A DNA stretch of 45,069 nt, from contig JAWKRR010000061.1 of assembly GCA_041389525.1 (NCBI GenBank), forward strand, positions 1-45,069. The letters run 5' to 3'. Position numbers and translations under genes: made by a program. How positions within the stretch are numbered: position 1 is the first letter of the stretch; each line of letters begins with the position of its first letter. This document shows, piece after piece, positions 8,925 to 16,516 of this stretch. The notes beneath the pieces were generated by a model that made no database searches, was not told the origin of the DNA, and saw only the letters and a list, made by a program, of their open reading frames with translations. This DNA is from JACKFB01 sp041389525. Its GTDB lineage: Bacteria; Myxococcota_A; UBA9042; PHBI01; JACKFB01.

Positions 8925-9857
8925 TCAACGCGTGACGGGCCGTCGCCGCGGCAGCGAGTGCTCCCAATCCGCCAAGATCGCTCGCAGCGCCGCGACGAAG
9001 GCCAGGGGCTGGTCGAGGATCAGGTGGTGGTGCGCCTGCGGGATCTCGATGAGCGGTGAGTTGCGCTTGAGCAACTCGTACATGTACTCGCCGACCTCGG
9101 GCGGGACCACCTTCGATAGCTCGCCGCGAAAGAGCGCGACGCGGCAGCGCACGCCAGCCAGATACTCGCTCATCGGCAGGCGCCCGTTGTCGAAGACGCC
9201 GGGGTCGAAGCGCCAGGTCCAGCCCACGCTGCCGTCGTCGCGCGTGACCTCGCGCAGCGAGTGGCGGGCGATGTAGTCGAGGATCCACGGGTTATCGCAG
9301 GGCTGGCTCGGCACCAACCGAAAGTGCGAGAGCGCGGTCTCGAGGTCCGGGTAGACCTTGGGGTTTCGGAAGGCCTTCACCCGGTCGCGCTCCTCGCTCT
9401 CCGGGTCGGGCCGCATCACCGGCGAGTCCACGATGATGGCCCCGCCGAGCCGGTCGCCGTGCAGCGCCGCCGTCACGATGCTGACCAGCCCGCCCATGCT
9501 GTGCCCGACCAGAATCGGCTTGCCGGTCACGCCCGCGTGCGCCACGACGGCCAGGATCTCGTGGGGCCAGAACTCGCCCACGTAGCTCTCGCGGTGGTCG
9601 CTCTCGCCGTGGCCGCTCATGTCCAGCGCCAAGACGCAGTAGTGGTCCTGCGCGATGAGCGGCGCCAGGAAGCTCCACCAGCGCGCGTGCGCCGCGCCGC
9701 CATGGATGAGCACCAGCCCCGGCTTCGCGGACTCACCCCACCTTATATAATGGATGCGCGCCCCATCGACCTCGACCCAAGCCTCGACGCCCTGGTCGGC
9801 CAGGGCCTCGCGAAACCAGTCGGGTGCTTGGTCTGTCGACGCCATCGCGGGGAGCAT
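8925..9857 (-). CDS. Alpha/beta hydrolase
   Basis: The product is a cytoplasmic alpha/beta-hydrolase-fold enzyme of about 310 residues from the ATG at 9857; a second ATG at 9845 (MASTDQAPDW) is equally possible. The frame is open further upstream, but that sequence is low-complexity and non-coding in style. The oxyanion region is VLIHGGAAHARWW, the nucleophile elbow is LVGHSMGGL, and the catalytic His is in IPQAHHHLILDQP near the C-terminus. The acid probably sits in the FRGELSKVVP strand turn. The substrate cannot be told; such enzymes include esterases, lactonases and epoxide hydrolases. The gene is convergent with the DLH gene across a repeat-bearing spacer and divergent from the PAS gene. 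No strong ribosome binding site precedes either start. Confidence 0.82.
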   Translation of the reverse strand: MLPAMASTDQAPDWFREALADQGVEAWVEVDGARIHYIRWGESAKPGLVLIHGGAAHARWWSFLAPLIAQDHYCVLALDMSGHGESDHRESYVGEFWPHEILAVVAHAGVTGKPILVGHSMGGLVSIVTAALHGDRLGGAIIVDSPVMRPDPESEERDRVKAFRNPKVYPDLETALSHFRLVPSQPCDNPWILDYIARHSLREVTRDDGSVGWTWRFDPGVFDNGRLPMSEYLAGVRCRVALFRGELSKVVPPEVGEYMYELLKRNSPLIEIPQAHHHLILDQPLAFVAALRAILADWEHSLPRRRPVTR

Positions 9858-10057
9858 ACGCACGGAAAACCCACTGGTCACGGTCGATTTTGCTTGCGCG
9901 GAATGAAAAAGGGCCGAAAGGGTTGATGAGGTCGCCTTTGTGCGTAGAGTTTCGCGTACCTCCGGGTCGCCCGCGGCCCGATCCCCCCTCCAGCCGACCG
10001 CTCCGCGCGCATTCCCCCGCTCTCGGACGCCGGCCACTGAGCCCGCGATTCGGTCAC

Positions 10058-10690
10058 ATGATGCCCACCGAACACACCCACGCCACCTGCCGCACGTCCG
10101 GGACCGACCCCGTCGACCTGCTGCTAGCCGAAGCCGGCTGCCGCGCGTTGGTGGAGGCCGCGCCCGACGCGGCGGTCCTGCTCGACGCGGACGGGCGGCT
10201 CTGTGCGGTGAACGAGCGGGCCTCGGCGCTCTTCGGCTACGCCCGCGACGTGATGTTGGGGTTGGCCCTCGCGACGCTCTTCCCCGAGCGGTCCCGCGAC
10301 GCGCACGACATCCTGGTCGCGCGGCTCGACGCCCGGCAGCGCCCGCGGGTCCTCGGCACCGGGGACTCGGTCGCCGTGCTGCACGCCGACGGCTTCGAGT
10401 TCGCAGTGGATATCGCGCTCAGCTCGGTGCAGACGACCAGCGGCGCCATCACCTGGGCCCTCATCCGCGCCGTGGGCTGCGACGGCCGCCCGCCCCGCGA
10501 CTTCGGCAGCGCCTGCGCCCACCCCACCCCCGCCCTGGTCCCAATCTGCGCCCGCTGCCGCTCCGTCTGCGGCCCCGACGGCGCCTGGCGCCCCCTGGCC
10601 CAGTGCCTGCGCGAGCACGCCGAGGCCATCTTCTCCCACGGCATCTGCCCCAACTGCGCCCCCGCCGCCAGGCAGAACGCCGACGGCTGA
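10058..10690 (+). CDS. Single PAS-domain protein with C-terminal Cys cluster
   Basis: About 210 residues from ATG 10058 (a second ATG follows directly). Residues about 22-135 form a PAS domain (RALVEAAPDAAVLLDADGR, ALFGYARDVMLG, LFPERSRDAH, VLHADGFEFAVDIALS). The C-terminus carries VPICARCRSV...W...FSHGICPNC. This resembles the 'ICsyCkkI...FSHgICPeC' tail found on some PAS, GAF and receiver proteins, in which the cysteines may bind a metal. There is no kinase, cyclase or other output domain, so the protein is probably a stand-alone sensor or adaptor that works with a partner encoded elsewhere. It is divergent from the alpha/beta hydrolase gene. Confidence 0.72.
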   Translation: MMPTEHTHATCRTSGTDPVDLLLAEAGCRALVEAAPDAAVLLDADGRLCAVNERASALFGYARDVMLGLALATLFPERSRDAHDILVARLDARQRPRVLGTGDSVAVLHADGFEFAVDIALSSVQTTSGAITWALIRAVGCDGRPPRDFGSACAHPTPALVPICARCRSVCGPDGAWRPLAQCLREHAEAIFSHGICPNCAPAARQNADG

Positions 10691-10811
10691 TCGCAGAGAG
10701 CACGGTCACGCACCGCGCGCGCGCAGCAAGCTCGCGCCTAGCGGTCGTCCCTCCAGATCGTTAGAGTGCGCGCGCGGACGCCACCGGAAGGGCACTCCGC
10801 GGGAGCAGCGG

Positions 10812-13382
10812 GTGAGGACGACCATTGGGCACGCGAAGCGGCGCGGGACAAGCCTTTGGCTGCTGACCGCCGGGCTCTTGCTCGCCGGTTGCGGCGGGTC
10901 CGGCGCGGACGCCGACGCCGCGTTGGATGGCGCGGATTTAGGCTTCGGCGAGACGACGACCCTGCCCGACGCTGACGCCGACGGGGCGGCCGATCTCATC
11001 GACGAAAGCCAGCCCGAGATCCAGCCCGACACAGACACAGACGACGACGCCCAGGCCGAGGTCGAGGTCGAGACCACCGTCGAGGTCGACGCGACGCCCG
11101 AATGCGACAGCGCGGACCCCGACGCCTGCGACGACGGCGACCCCTGCACCGTCGGGACCTGCGACGCGGGCGAGTGCACCTACGCGCAGCGAGACGACGT
11201 CTGCCGAATCGGCGGGACCTGCTATGAGGACGAGACCCTCGCTCCGGGCAACAAGTGCCTACACTGCGACGTGGCGACGGCGGCGGGCGCCTGGACCCTG
11301 GTCAACTGCTCCGACGGCGACCCCTGCACCTCGGACGGCTGCACCACGGCCACCGGCTGCAGCCACGTCGGCGAGACCGGCATCGCCTGCGACGACGGGG
11401 TCGCGTGTAGCAAGAACGACACGTGCAAAGGCGGCGTGTGCAAGGGCTCCGTGTGCGGCTGCTTGGTGGCCGCCGACTGCGCCGAGCTTCAGGAGGTCGC
11501 CCCGCCCTGCACCATCGTCGCGTGCAACGGCGGCATCTGCGAGACGGTCGCGGACCCGACCCAGGACGACAAGCCCTGCGACGGCGGGTTTTTCTGCGAG
11601 ATCGGGTCGAAGTGCGCGGGCGGCGTGTGCGGCGGCGGCGTGCCCGTGGACTGCTCGGCGTTCTCGCAGGGGCCGTGCAGGCCGGGGGTGTGCAACCCGT
11701 CGAAGGGGTGCGTGACCCAGGTGCTGGCCGACGGGACGAGCTGCTCGGACGGCAAGCTGTGCACTGGGTCCGAGACGTGCGAAAGCGGCGTCTGCCAAGG
11801 ATCGCCGCTGAACTGCGACGACGGAAACCTCTGCAACGGCGCTGAGACCTGCGACCCCGCGACCGGCTGCGTGGCCGGGAAGGCGCTGGTCTGCGACGAC
11901 GGCGACATGTGCAACGGCAAGGAGACCTGCGACCCGGTCAAGGGGTGCGTGGCGGCGGTCGGGTTCACCTGCGACGACGGGAACCTGTGCAACGGCAAGG
12001 AGACCTGCGACGCGCAGAAGGGGTGTCAGGCGGGGACGCCGCTGGCCTGCGACGACGCGAATCCGTGTAACGGCGCGGAGAGCTGCCACCCGGTGCTCGG
12101 CTGCGTGGCCGGCGCGGCGCTGAAGTGCACCGACGGCGACGTGTGCAACGGGTTGGAGACCTGCCAGGCGGGCAAGGGCTGCGTCCCCGGGGTGTCGCTG
12201 GCGTGCTCGGACGGTGACGCGTGCAACGGCGTGGAGGGCTGCGACCCGGTCAGCGGCTGCAAACCCGGGCAGGCGCCCGTCTGCGACGACGGCGAGCCCT
12301 GCAACGGCAAGGAGACCTGCGACAAGGCGGCCGGCTGCGTGGCGGGCGCGCCGGTCGTGTGCACCGACGGCAACGCGTGCAACGGCGTCGAGACCTGCGG
12401 GGCGGGCGGGGTCTGCCAGCCGGGGACGCCGCTGACGTGCAACGACCAGGACCCGTGCAACGGGGTCGAGACGTGTAACGCCGCGACGGGCTGCGTCGCC
12501 GGCTCGCCGGTCATCTGCACGGACGGAAATCCCTGCAACGGGCTGGAGTTTTGCGACTCCAACGGGCTGTGCCAGAAGGGGGCGCTGCCGGCCTGCGCGC
12601 CCTACGCGTGCGGACCCGGTGGGTGCCTGAGCGCGTGCGCCTCAAACGCGGACTGCGCGGCCGGAGCCTACTGCGACACCACGGACGCCGACGGCGACGG
12701 CAAGACCGACGAGTGCATCGCCAAGGCCGCCAACGGCAGCGACTGCGCCGGCCCCGACTTCTGCGCGAGCGGGTACTGCCAGAGCGCGACGTGCTGCCAG
12801 AGCGGCATCTGCTGTAAGACCGCCAGCACCTGCCCGGTCTACGAGCCGGGCATCGACGCCAGCCAGCCCTTCGTCGTCGCCGACGCGGACGCCACCATCA
12901 GCCAGAACGATGGCGCCGCGCAGGAGATCCTGGTCAGCAAGGGCGCCAAGCTGGACCAGATCCTGCTTCGCCTCAGCGGCCCCGGCGGCAAGTCGCTGCC
13001 GGTGAAGGTGACCGTCACCACCGGGGGCCCGACCGGCGCCACCGGCTCGCAGGTCATCGCGCTTGCCGACTTCATCTTCGACGGGCCGGGCGACTACGTG
13101 GTCGTCTTCCCCGCGCAGCCCATCGTCGCGCCAAACACCCACATCTGGGTCGCCCTGACCGGGACGGCGTTCTCCGCCCCGCCGTGCGGTCCCGACGGCT
13201 GCAACGGCCCGGTCGTCCTGTGGCAGGGCTCCAACTCGGGCGACCCCTACCCCAGCGGCACCACCTGGCTGTCCATCAACGGCGGCACCTCCTACACCTC
13301 GGTGCCGGCCATCGGCGACCGCTCGTTCCAGCTCCGCGTCCGCGTCCACGGCTGCGTGGACTTCCGCTGCGCCGCACCCTAA
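10812..13382 (+). CDS. Cys-repeat surface lipoprotein (856 aa) with C-terminal beta domain
   Basis: The start is GTG 10812, with GGGAG about six bases upstream. The lipobox is LLLAGC. An acidic linker rich in Asp, Ala, Glu and Val spans residues about 30-95. Residues about 100-330 hold irregular Cys-rich units of the 'CDDGDPCT...C' type, similar to the slime-mould Dicty_CTDC repeat. From about residue 335 there are ten consecutive 26-residue units, consensus C-[DTS]-DG-x-x-CNG-x-ETC-D-x-x-x-GCVAG-x-x. A short EF-hand-like DADGDGKTDE loop and a dense Cys cluster (CCQSGICC) follow. The last ~190 residues are a beta-rich domain without cysteines until the end. The protein is probably a rigid, disulfide-bonded surface stalk presenting the C-terminal domain. 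No enzymatic motif is visible. Confidence 0.8.
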   Translation: MRTTIGHAKRRGTSLWLLTAGLLLAGCGGSGADADAALDGADLGFGETTTLPDADADGAADLIDESQPEIQPDTDTDDDAQAEVEVETTVEVDATPECDSADPDACDDGDPCTVGTCDAGECTYAQRDDVCRIGGTCYEDETLAPGNKCLHCDVATAAGAWTLVNCSDGDPCTSDGCTTATGCSHVGETGIACDDGVACSKNDTCKGGVCKGSVCGCLVAADCAELQEVAPPCTIVACNGGICETVADPTQDDKPCDGGFFCEIGSKCAGGVCGGGVPVDCSAFSQGPCRPGVCNPSKGCVTQVLADGTSCSDGKLCTGSETCESGVCQGSPLNCDDGNLCNGAETCDPATGCVAGKALVCDDGDMCNGKETCDPVKGCVAAVGFTCDDGNLCNGKETCDAQKGCQAGTPLACDDANPCNGAESCHPVLGCVAGAALKCTDGDVCNGLETCQAGKGCVPGVSLACSDGDACNGVEGCDPVSGCKPGQAPVCDDGEPCNGKETCDKAAGCVAGAPVVCTDGNACNGVETCGAGGVCQPGTPLTCNDQDPCNGVETCNAATGCVAGSPVICTDGNPCNGLEFCDSNGLCQKGALPACAPYACGPGGCLSACASNADCAAGAYCDTTDADGDGKTDECIAKAANGSDCAGPDFCASGYCQSATCCQSGICCKTASTCPVYEPGIDASQPFVVADADATISQNDGAAQEILVSKGAKLDQILLRLSGPGGKSLPVKVTVTTGGPTGATGSQVIALADFIFDGPGDYVVVFPAQPIVAPNTHIWVALTGTAFSAPPCGPDGCNGPVVLWQGSNSGDPYPSGTTWLSINGGTSYTSVPAIGDRSFQLRVRVHGCVDFRCAAP
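11817..12600 (+). repeat. Ten tandem 78-base coding repeats (CNGxETC unit)
   Basis: Units of 78 bases encode CDDGNLCNGAETCDPATGCV-like 26-residue blocks. The CNG tripeptide recurs ten times in the forms LCNGAETC, MCNGKETC, LCNGKETC, PCNGAESC, VCNGLETC, ACNGVEGC, PCNGKETC, ACNGVETC, PCNGVETC and PCNGLEFC. The copies diverge in DNA, so the array is old and maintained. Confidence 0.85.
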
Positions 13383-13410
13383 ATCTATCAGGCAATATCG
13401 AGGTTTTTTG

Positions 13411-13713
13411 ATGATCACGCGCATCGTCCTCATCAAGCTCAACGACGAGCACGCCACCGACGCCGGCCGCGCCGAGGCCGCCGCCGAGGCCAAGCGCGTC
13501 ATGCCCCACGTCGCCGGCGTCCGCAGCGTCGAGGTCGGCCTGCCCGGCGAGCCCGACAGCCTGCGCTCGTGGGACCTCAGCTTGCTGGTGCGGCTGGACT
13601 CGGTCGACGCCCTCCCGGCGTATCAAGCCGACGCCGCCCACCGCGCCTTCGTCGACACCTTCCTCAAGCCGCGCAAGGCCATGTCCAAAGCGTGGAACTT
13701 CGAGGCCCAGTGA
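13411..13713 (+). CDS. Dabb (stress-responsive alpha/beta barrel) protein
   Basis: About 100 residues from ATG 13411. GAGG at 13400-13403 lies seven bases upstream and favours this ATG over the TTG just before it. The sequence MITRIVLIKLND, then HVAGVRSVEVGLPG, then WDLSLLVRLDSVDALPAYQADAAHRAFV has the shape of the Dabb family of dimeric ferredoxin-like barrels. Some Dabb proteins are polyketide cyclases or stress proteins; most have no known substrate. Its stop codon overlaps the GTG start of the 5'-nucleotidase gene (GTGA), so the two are translationally coupled. Confidence 0.82.
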   Translation: MITRIVLIKLNDEHATDAGRAEAAAEAKRVMPHVAGVRSVEVGLPGEPDSLRSWDLSLLVRLDSVDALPAYQADAAHRAFVDTFLKPRKAMSKAWNFEAQ

Positions 13714-15422
13714 GCCGCGCCCTCTCCCGGCTCACCGCCCTGGCCCTCGCCACAGCCCTCGCCGGCGCCTGCGCCGCCCCGGTCCGCGAGCTGGTCGTGT
13801 TGCAGACCACCGACATGCACGGCTTCTACACGGCCACCGACGACTCCGGCACCCGCGGGGGCCTCCGTCGCCTCGCCGCCGTGGTCGACCGCGAGCGCAA
13901 GCACGGCCGCGACGTGCTGCTGCTCGACTCCGGCGATATGTGGTCGGGCACGCTGCTCTCCGACACCAGCGAGGGCCGCCTCGGCGTCGAGCTCTTCGAC
14001 GCGCTGGGCTACGACGCCGCCGCCCTGGGAAACCACGAGTTCGACTACGGCCCCGACGGCCCCGCCCGCGAAGGCGGCGCCGACCCCTTCGGCGCGCTGT
14101 CCGCCCGCCTCAGCGAGTCCAGCTTCCCCGTCCTCGCCGCCAACCTCATCGACCGCCGCACCAAGCAACCGCCCGCCTGGCCGCACCTGCAGCCGTCCAC
14201 CCTGGTGCAGCGCGGCGGCTTCAGCATCGGCCTCGTCGGCGTCATCACCGAGGACACCCCCGGCATCACGTTTCCGGACGTGGGCCAGCGCCTCGAGTTC
14301 ACCAACGCCTCGGCCGCGGTCGCCCGCGAGGCCCTCGCGCTGCGAAAACAAGGCGCCGAGCTGGTCATCGTGCTCGCCCACATCGGCGGCGCCTGCTCGC
14401 GCTTCGACGCCCCCGACGACCTCTCGAGCTGCGAGCAACAGAGCGACATCTTCAAGATGGCCCGCGACATGCCGCCGGGCTTGGTCGACGTGATCCTCGC
14501 CGGCCACACCCACCGCCAGATCGCCCACCGCGTCGCCGGCATCGTCGTCGCCCAGTCCGGCCGCTACGGCGACGCCGTCTCGCGCTTGGTCATCACCCGC
14601 GGCCCCGAGAACCGCCCGGTCATCGCCATCTCGCCGCCCAAGGTCCTCGACGGCCCCGAGACCGGCGCCACCGCCAAGCGCATCGACGCGCTGCTCGCCC
14701 CCGCCGAGGCCGAGGTCGCCGCCCTGCGCTCCGAGGTCCTCGGCGGCCGCCTCCTCCGCCCCCTGACCCGCGACCGCTTCACGTCGGACACCCTCGGCAG
14801 CTTCGTGTGCGACGTGCTGCTCCACGAGCTGCCCGACCACGAGATCTGCCTGATAAACTCTGGCGGTTTGCGAAATGACCTGCCCGCCGGCGAGCTCACC
14901 TACGGCCAGCTCTACGACGCCCTGCCCTTCGGAAACGCCGTCGCCACCATGGAGCTCCAAGGCACCACCCTCATGGAGGTCCTGCGCATCGGCACCGCCG
15001 GCGGCCACGGCGTCCTCCAGACCTCCGGCCTCACCATCAGCTACGACCACGGCAAAGACCTCTGCCCCACCGTGGACCGCGACGGCGACGGCGACATCGA
15101 CATCGACGACCGCGACCGCCTCATCCGCGTCACCCTCGCCGACGGCACGCCCATCGACCCCGACCGCACCTACCGCGTCGTGACCAACAGCTTCATCGCC
15201 CGCGGCGGCGACAGCATGCGCCCCGTGCTCCAGCGCATTCACCCCGACCGCATCCGCGTCCCGGTCGACGGCCTGTCCGACCGCGACACTGTGGCGCGCT
15301 ACCTGCGCCGCGACCGCCCGCGCGTCAACGGCCTCGACGCCCCCATCTGGACCACGCCCCGCGTCAGCGCGCTGGGCCAGCCCCAGGACGTCGCCTGCCC
15401 GGCGCTGCCGCCACCCCGTTGA
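13710..15422 (+). CDS. 5'-nucleotidase / UshA-like metallophosphoesterase lipoprotein
   Basis: The product has 570 residues from GTG 13710, which overlaps the upstream stop. The signal ends in ALAGAC, consistent with a lipoprotein. The calcineurin-like phosphoesterase domain shows all metal-binding motifs in order: QTTDMHG, LDSGDMWSG, GNHEFDYG, VLAHIGG and LAGHTH. The C-terminal 5'-nucleotidase domain has ICLINSGGLRNDLPAGE and LYDALPFGNAVATMEL, which form the nucleotide-binding face. Family members hydrolyse nucleoside 5'-phosphates or UDP-sugars in the periplasm to salvage nucleosides and phosphate. A CDRDGDGDIDIDDRDR-type stretch (DRDGDGDIDIDDRD) within the C-terminal domain may be a calcium-binding insertion. 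The gene end overlaps the convergent PI-PLC-like gene by 59 bases. Confidence 0.92.
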   Translation: MSRALSRLTALALATALAGACAAPVRELVVLQTTDMHGFYTATDDSGTRGGLRRLAAVVDRERKHGRDVLLLDSGDMWSGTLLSDTSEGRLGVELFDALGYDAAALGNHEFDYGPDGPAREGGADPFGALSARLSESSFPVLAANLIDRRTKQPPAWPHLQPSTLVQRGGFSIGLVGVITEDTPGITFPDVGQRLEFTNASAAVAREALALRKQGAELVIVLAHIGGACSRFDAPDDLSSCEQQSDIFKMARDMPPGLVDVILAGHTHRQIAHRVAGIVVAQSGRYGDAVSRLVITRGPENRPVIAISPPKVLDGPETGATAKRIDALLAPAEAEVAALRSEVLGGRLLRPLTRDRFTSDTLGSFVCDVLLHELPDHEICLINSGGLRNDLPAGELTYGQLYDALPFGNAVATMELQGTTLMEVLRIGTAGGHGVLQTSGLTISYDHGKDLCPTVDRDGDGDIDIDDRDRLIRVTLADGTPIDPDRTYRVVTNSFIARGGDSMRPVLQRIHPDRIRVPVDGLSDRDTVARYLRRDRPRVNGLDAPIWTTPRVSALGQPQDVACPALPPPR

Positions 15423-16386
15423 AGGCGTCGACGACGCCAAACACGTCGCCGATATCGTAGAAATCGACGGTCACGAAGGTGGGCACCCGCTCCCAACGCG
15501 CCGCGCACTCGCTCGCTTTGTCCATGAAGAACGGGTTGTGGTTGATCTGCTCGGCGAGCTCAGGCAGCGCGACCGGGTTGGTCAGGAAGTGGTTCAGGAT
15601 GAAGAGCGGGCTGTCCGCGCTCCCCCGGCCCTTCCGGCAATCCAGATCCGCCTTGGTCTTGTTGGCGTAATCCGTCTCGAAGGCGTGGTCCCACACCCGG
15701 TGGTACCAGGCCGGCCCGGAGTCGGGATTGTCGGTGAAGACGACCAGCGGCGTCCCCGCGTCCAGCAGCGCGGCCAGCGTCGGCCAGGGCGCCTTCGGGT
15801 CCTGCACGTGGACCCGGTCGATGAGCCCGGCAGTCTCGAAGGCCTCGACGGTCGCGTCCGCCGAGATGTAGGCCTCGAAGATGAACGCGATGACCTCGTC
15901 GGGGTGGGTGTCCAAGAACGCCGTGAAGCGCGCCAGCCCAGCGTCCAGCGGCTCAGACCCCGCCAAGCAGGTCCCGTGACACAGCATGGCGACGCCCTTG
16001 TCGTCGTGGGTGTCCAGCATGAACCCGCGCACCCCGTCGTCGAGCTGCCGGCTGAGGTCGTGGCCCTGATTCGGGAAGAGCCAGTCGTCGTCCGCGCTGG
16101 ACATCGCGTTGTGCGAGGTCGCAAACGACACCGCGCTGAAAGCCCGGTCGCAAAGGGCCGCGTGACCGTTGCACGCCCGCGGGAGCGGCCCGGCGTCCGC
16201 GTCGGCGTCTGCGTCGGCGCTCACTTCGGCGTCACCGTCGGCGTCCACGTCCACCGCGACCTCAGCACCGATATCCGACCCGATCTCGGGCGGTGTTTCG
16301 TCGTCCAGCCCAGCGCCAGCCCCGCCATCGCAGCCCGCGAACAGCGCAATGACACAGACGGCGACAGCGTTTTTGAGTGATCGCAC
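15364..16386 (-). CDS. PI-PLC X-domain-like lipoprotein
   Basis: About 340 residues. The GTG at 16386 is chosen because AGGGA lies six bases upstream and the signal NAVAVCVIALFAGC follows at once; longer starts (ATG 16434, 16431) are possible. A linker of alternating Asp with Ala or Val spans residues 30-65. The catalytic domain resembles phosphatidylinositol-specific phospholipase C. His92 in FATSHNAMS and His137 in MLCHGTC match the general acid/base pair, and the DDGVRGFMLDTH strand matches the family's 'qLd-GvR-fDlr'. Further support is FLDTHPDEVIAFIFE and TPLVVFTDNPD. Such enzymes cleave the phosphodiester of PI or related lipids or sugars; the real substrate here is unknown. The 3' end overlaps the 5'-nucleotidase gene on the opposite strand. 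Confidence 0.83.
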   Translation of the reverse strand: MRSLKNAVAVCVIALFAGCDGGAGAGLDDETPPEIGSDIGAEVAVDVDADGDAEVSADADADADAGPLPRACNGHAALCDRAFSAVSFATSHNAMSSADDDWLFPNQGHDLSRQLDDGVRGFMLDTHDDKGVAMLCHGTCLAGSEPLDAGLARFTAFLDTHPDEVIAFIFEAYISADATVEAFETAGLIDRVHVQDPKAPWPTLAALLDAGTPLVVFTDNPDSGPAWYHRVWDHAFETDYANKTKADLDCRKGRGSADSPLFILNHFLTNPVALPELAEQINHNPFFMDKASECAARWERVPTFVTVDFYDIGDVFGVVDAFNGVAAAPGRRRPGAGPAR

Positions 16387-16516
16387 GATAGGTCCCTGCC
16401 GAATGGTACGGAGCGCCGCGAGCGTTCCCATCATCGCCCGCCCGAGATCAAGATGAAAGCCGGGCCGCCCTCGACGCGGGCGCGCCGCGTGGCTAAAACA
16501 AGGGCTCGGAGGCTTC

